Positions 62,009 through 64,000 of a stretch of 64,000 nucleotides of DNA are shown here, piece after piece. A program made the position numbers and the translations under genes. Numbering within the stretch: position 1 is the stretch's first letter; every line of letters begins with the position of its first letter. The stretch comes from G958296245 sp963664035. Its GTDB lineage: Bacteria; Chloroflexota; Dehalococcoidia; Lucifugimonadales; G958296245. The DNA is taken from NCBI GenBank assembly GCA_963664035.2, contig OY760867.2:2728001-2792000 (forward strand), written 5' to 3'. The notes under the pieces are model-generated. The model was not told where the DNA came from, searched no databases, and was given only the letters and a program-made list of their open reading frames with translations.

Positions 62009-63922
62009 ATGAGAACAACATGGAGAACGTTGGTCGTGGCGCTGTTGGGGCTGGTCGCCCTGTCCTGCTCGTCTGCCAAGCAAGTCGAAGTGATCGAGGG
62101 ACTGGACTACTACGGCTCGTACCCTGCAAGCCAAACCGAGATAATGGCGGTCTCGGACGTGATAGCGCTGGTACGGTTCAGATCCGTGGAGGCGGTAGGC
62201 GTCCACTCGCCGCACACGCGCTGGCCCGACCATATAGGCGGCCCGGAGATTGACCGTGGATACCACCCGGCGCTGGACGTCACGTTCGACGTTATCGAGT
62301 ACCTGAAGGGCACGGGCGGCACGACACTCAAAGCCCTGATCTACAAGTACCACAACCCTCTCTATATCAACATGACGCAGGCTCAGGCGCAGGAGAAGGC
62401 CCGGGGCCTGCTGGGCCTGAGAGACAAGCGGTGGGACGACCGGGACGCGCTTGTGTTCCTACGGCTTGACGAGCCGACCGGACGGCTTTATCTGGGCCAA
62501 CTAGCCAGCCCGTTCATAAACGTCACGGTCAGCAGCGGTCAGTACAAGGCGTGGCTTCCGGCAGTGTCCACCACGACCGCGAGCGCCGCGCCGGCTAAGG
62601 GGGCCAGAGGGTCAGAGTCCAAGAGCACCGTCGATCCGGTGTTCTACCTGGACGACCCCGGCGACTCGCCCGCCCCTGTGCAGAGTACAGCGCTGGCCGC
62701 CAAGGGGACAGCAGCAGCAAGAGCGGCCACATCGACAATCCCCACCATCACGCTGAGCGCGGTGAAGCGCGAGATAGCGAAGATACAGCGCTGGGTTCAG
62801 GACAGTGGGGGAACCGCAGAGGCCGAGAACTGCGTCCAAACTGCCTACTCAATGCGACGGAGCTTGGGGCAGCGACCACGGGAGGTCGTCATGCACACGT
62901 TCACAGCCGCATCAGGGCAACCGGCCGGCTCAGACGCCCTGCGCTATGTCCCTGATGAGGTGGATGCCTCCGAAGCGACAGCGCCGTCATGGCGCGAGGG
63001 CCCTGATGCTCACCTTTTCGGCAACCGTCCGGGGTACTCGACCTTCGCGCGTCCGTTGCCCGCTGGAGAGTACCGGTTCTTCCTAAACTGGCGCGACCCC
63101 CTGTGGCTGGTCTGCGACTTCTACGACGAGCGGCTCAGGAACAAGTACGAGTATCACGTGACGGTAACGGCACCGGCTGGCACCCTCGCGGAATCGTTCT
63201 TCGACCCCTACGCATCCAGCACCGCAGTCGTCGGCACCACGACCGTCGGGACCATCTCATGGCAGTCCGGCGAGGTCACCGCGGACCTGACGCGGAGCGT
63301 CACTGGCCACGCGCTCGACTTCATAGACCTCAAGGGCACGACGACCCTGTCGCTGCCGGTCTCCAACGCCACCACCACGGGCGCGGGCGCGCTGGTCTGG
63401 GCGGTGAGCAAGCAGCCGTGGAAGGCGGGCGACAAGCTGATGCTGCGGGTGCGCAAGGCCGATGCCTCCACGCCTACGCCTACTCCCACGGCAACGCCCA
63501 CACCTACGCCCACGCCCATACCCACACCCACGGCTACTCCTACGCCTACACCCACGGCAACGGCTACTCCTACGCCCACGTCAATGCCCGCTCCGAAGCC
63601 TACGGCAACCCCCACGCCCACCGGCAAGCTCACCATAGGATCGACCTCGATAGTCAAGGGCGGCTCGACGAAGGTGACCGCGCACGGCGTGACGCCGTCT
63701 AACCTGCTGGTCAGGATTTCGACGTCACACCACCTGACCTTGACGGGCTCGTGCGACGGGTACGGCATATTCGGCGCCGGGGGCGTGGCGCCCTTCACCT
63801 CGACGCTGACCGCGTGCAACGTCGGGAGGGCGACTGTCAAGCTGGTGACGATAGGCAGCGGCGCCGTGCTGGCCACCCTCCAAGTAGAAGTCCTCCCGTC
63901 CAATAGCGGAGGCAAACGGTAG
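62009..63922 (+). CDS. Secreted lipoprotein with Pro-Thr linker, paralogue of 20160-21587
   Basis: 637 residues. The lipobox is VALSC (Cys20). The N-terminal domain has VTFDVIEYLKGTGGTTLKAL and DKRWDDRDALVFLRLDE, the middle VTAPAGTLAESFFDPYASST and TTTVGTISWQSGEVTADL, both shared with the 20 kb protein. A Pro-Thr linker (about residues 487-535) leads to a final domain (GKLTIGSTSIVKGGSTKVTA...LTGSCDGYG) that resembles the domain between the linkers of the upstream protease (GKLLVSRATIGIGETTWVRA). It starts 14 bases after the protease stop with GGGAGG upstream, so the two are co-expressed. Function unknown. Confidence 0.82.
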   Translation: MRTTWRTLVVALLGLVALSCSSAKQVEVIEGLDYYGSYPASQTEIMAVSDVIALVRFRSVEAVGVHSPHTRWPDHIGGPEIDRGYHPALDVTFDVIEYLKGTGGTTLKALIYKYHNPLYINMTQAQAQEKARGLLGLRDKRWDDRDALVFLRLDEPTGRLYLGQLASPFINVTVSSGQYKAWLPAVSTTTASAAPAKGARGSESKSTVDPVFYLDDPGDSPAPVQSTALAAKGTAAARAATSTIPTITLSAVKREIAKIQRWVQDSGGTAEAENCVQTAYSMRRSLGQRPREVVMHTFTAASGQPAGSDALRYVPDEVDASEATAPSWREGPDAHLFGNRPGYSTFARPLPAGEYRFFLNWRDPLWLVCDFYDERLRNKYEYHVTVTAPAGTLAESFFDPYASSTAVVGTTTVGTISWQSGEVTADLTRSVTGHALDFIDLKGTTTLSLPVSNATTTGAGALVWAVSKQPWKAGDKLMLRVRKADASTPTPTPTATPTPTPTPIPTPTATPTPTPTATATPTPTSMPAPKPTATPTPTGKLTIGSTSIVKGGSTKVTAHGVTPSNLLVRISTSHHLTLTGSCDGYGIFGAGGVAPFTSTLTACNVGRATVKLVTIGSGAVLATLQVEVLPSNSGGKR

Positions 63923-63933
63923 GCGCCAGGTTG

Positions 63934-63976
63934 TCTGAACTGTGATTCGGGTGATGGGTGTGATTGGGATGATGGG
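63934..63976 (+). repeat. Dispersed repeat family D, copy 3
   Basis: TCTGAACTGTGATTC then GTGATTGGGATGATG, 11 bases after the lipoprotein stop. Confidence 0.7.
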
Positions 63977-63980
63977 ATGG

Positions 63981-64000
63981 GAGTATGGGAGGGCAGCCAC
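63981..64000 (+). repeat. Repeat family B, copy 4 (cut by window edge)
   Basis: GAGTATGGGAGGGCAGCCAC equals the start of copies 1 and 2. Confidence 0.6.

Overview
This 64 kb window is GC-rich chromosomal DNA (GTG and TTG starts are common and most genes have GGAGG-type ribosome sites). It looks like a free-living heterotrophic bacterium. The gene mix suggests Chloroflexota, possibly a SAR202/Dehalococcoidia-like lineage: a Ni-superoxide dismutase, a sulfatase-fold hydrolase, HpcH/HpaI aldolase, Ldh-type and Gfo/Idh/MocA dehydrogenases, a RdhA-like iron-sulfur protein without a Tat signal, many Uma2 nucleases and abundant short dispersed repeats. No rRNA or tRNA was seen, so the taxonomy is inference from gene content only.

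Layout. 1-9.3 kb: a truncated M1 aminopeptidase, enoyl-CoA hydratase, sodN, a Uma2 nuclease, a sugar transferase, HpcH/HpaI aldolase, a heptad-repeat membrane protein, an NAD-dependent epimerase/uronate dehydrogenase-like protein, an Ldh-family dehydrogenase and an acidic protein with a duplicated domain. 9.3-12 kb: an alkaline-phosphatase-superfamily hydrolase whose 3' end is duplicated and frameshifted, a candidate structured RNA, a retropepsin-like protein and three copies of a MITE-like repeat (the first lies just upstream, at 7.9 kb). 12-17 kb: a five-gene operon of trypsin-like protease, MoxR ATPase, DUF58 and two VWA proteins. 17-20 kb: a ThDP enzyme and a Gfo/Idh/MocA oxidoreductase. 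20-24 kb: a lipoprotein followed by a triad of ATP-dependent zinc protease-like retropepsin, RimK ligase and aspartoacylase-like hydrolase. 24-30 kb: a RdhA-like protein, a second Gfo/Idh/MocA gene, a TIM-barrel glycosidase-like protein and a primary-type sigma factor. 30-33 kb: a lone Phd antitoxin, a lipoprotein-family paralogue and an Xre-ImmA/PIN toxin-antitoxin pair with a clear operator. 33-39 kb: a giant Lhr helicase and an MFS transporter.

38.8-49.5 kb holds a tandem repeat array, another Uma2 gene, a housekeeping run (pcm, gatB, yvcK, secG, SAM hydrolase), a HicB-like gene, a DUF4178/DUF350 pair and a membrane-anchored sulfite-oxidase-like molybdoenzyme. 49.5-52.8 kb is a four-copy tandem Uma2 array, one copy frameshifted. 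52.8-54.6 kb is an ammonium transporter plus PII operon behind an 11-bp-periodic GlnR/PhoP-like operator. 54.6-59 kb holds an Atg22-type MFS transporter, a phosphodiesterase-like protein, a ParD-like antitoxin and PPK2. 59-64 kb encodes two secreted proteins with Pro-Thr linkers: a metzincin-type protease and a large lipoprotein paralogous to the one at 20 kb.

The strongest leads are the retropepsin/RimK/aspartoacylase triad, the expanding Uma2 array, the GlnR-like operator, the structured RNA candidate, the three-member lipoprotein family and four families of small dispersed repeats, some of which reach into coding sequence.
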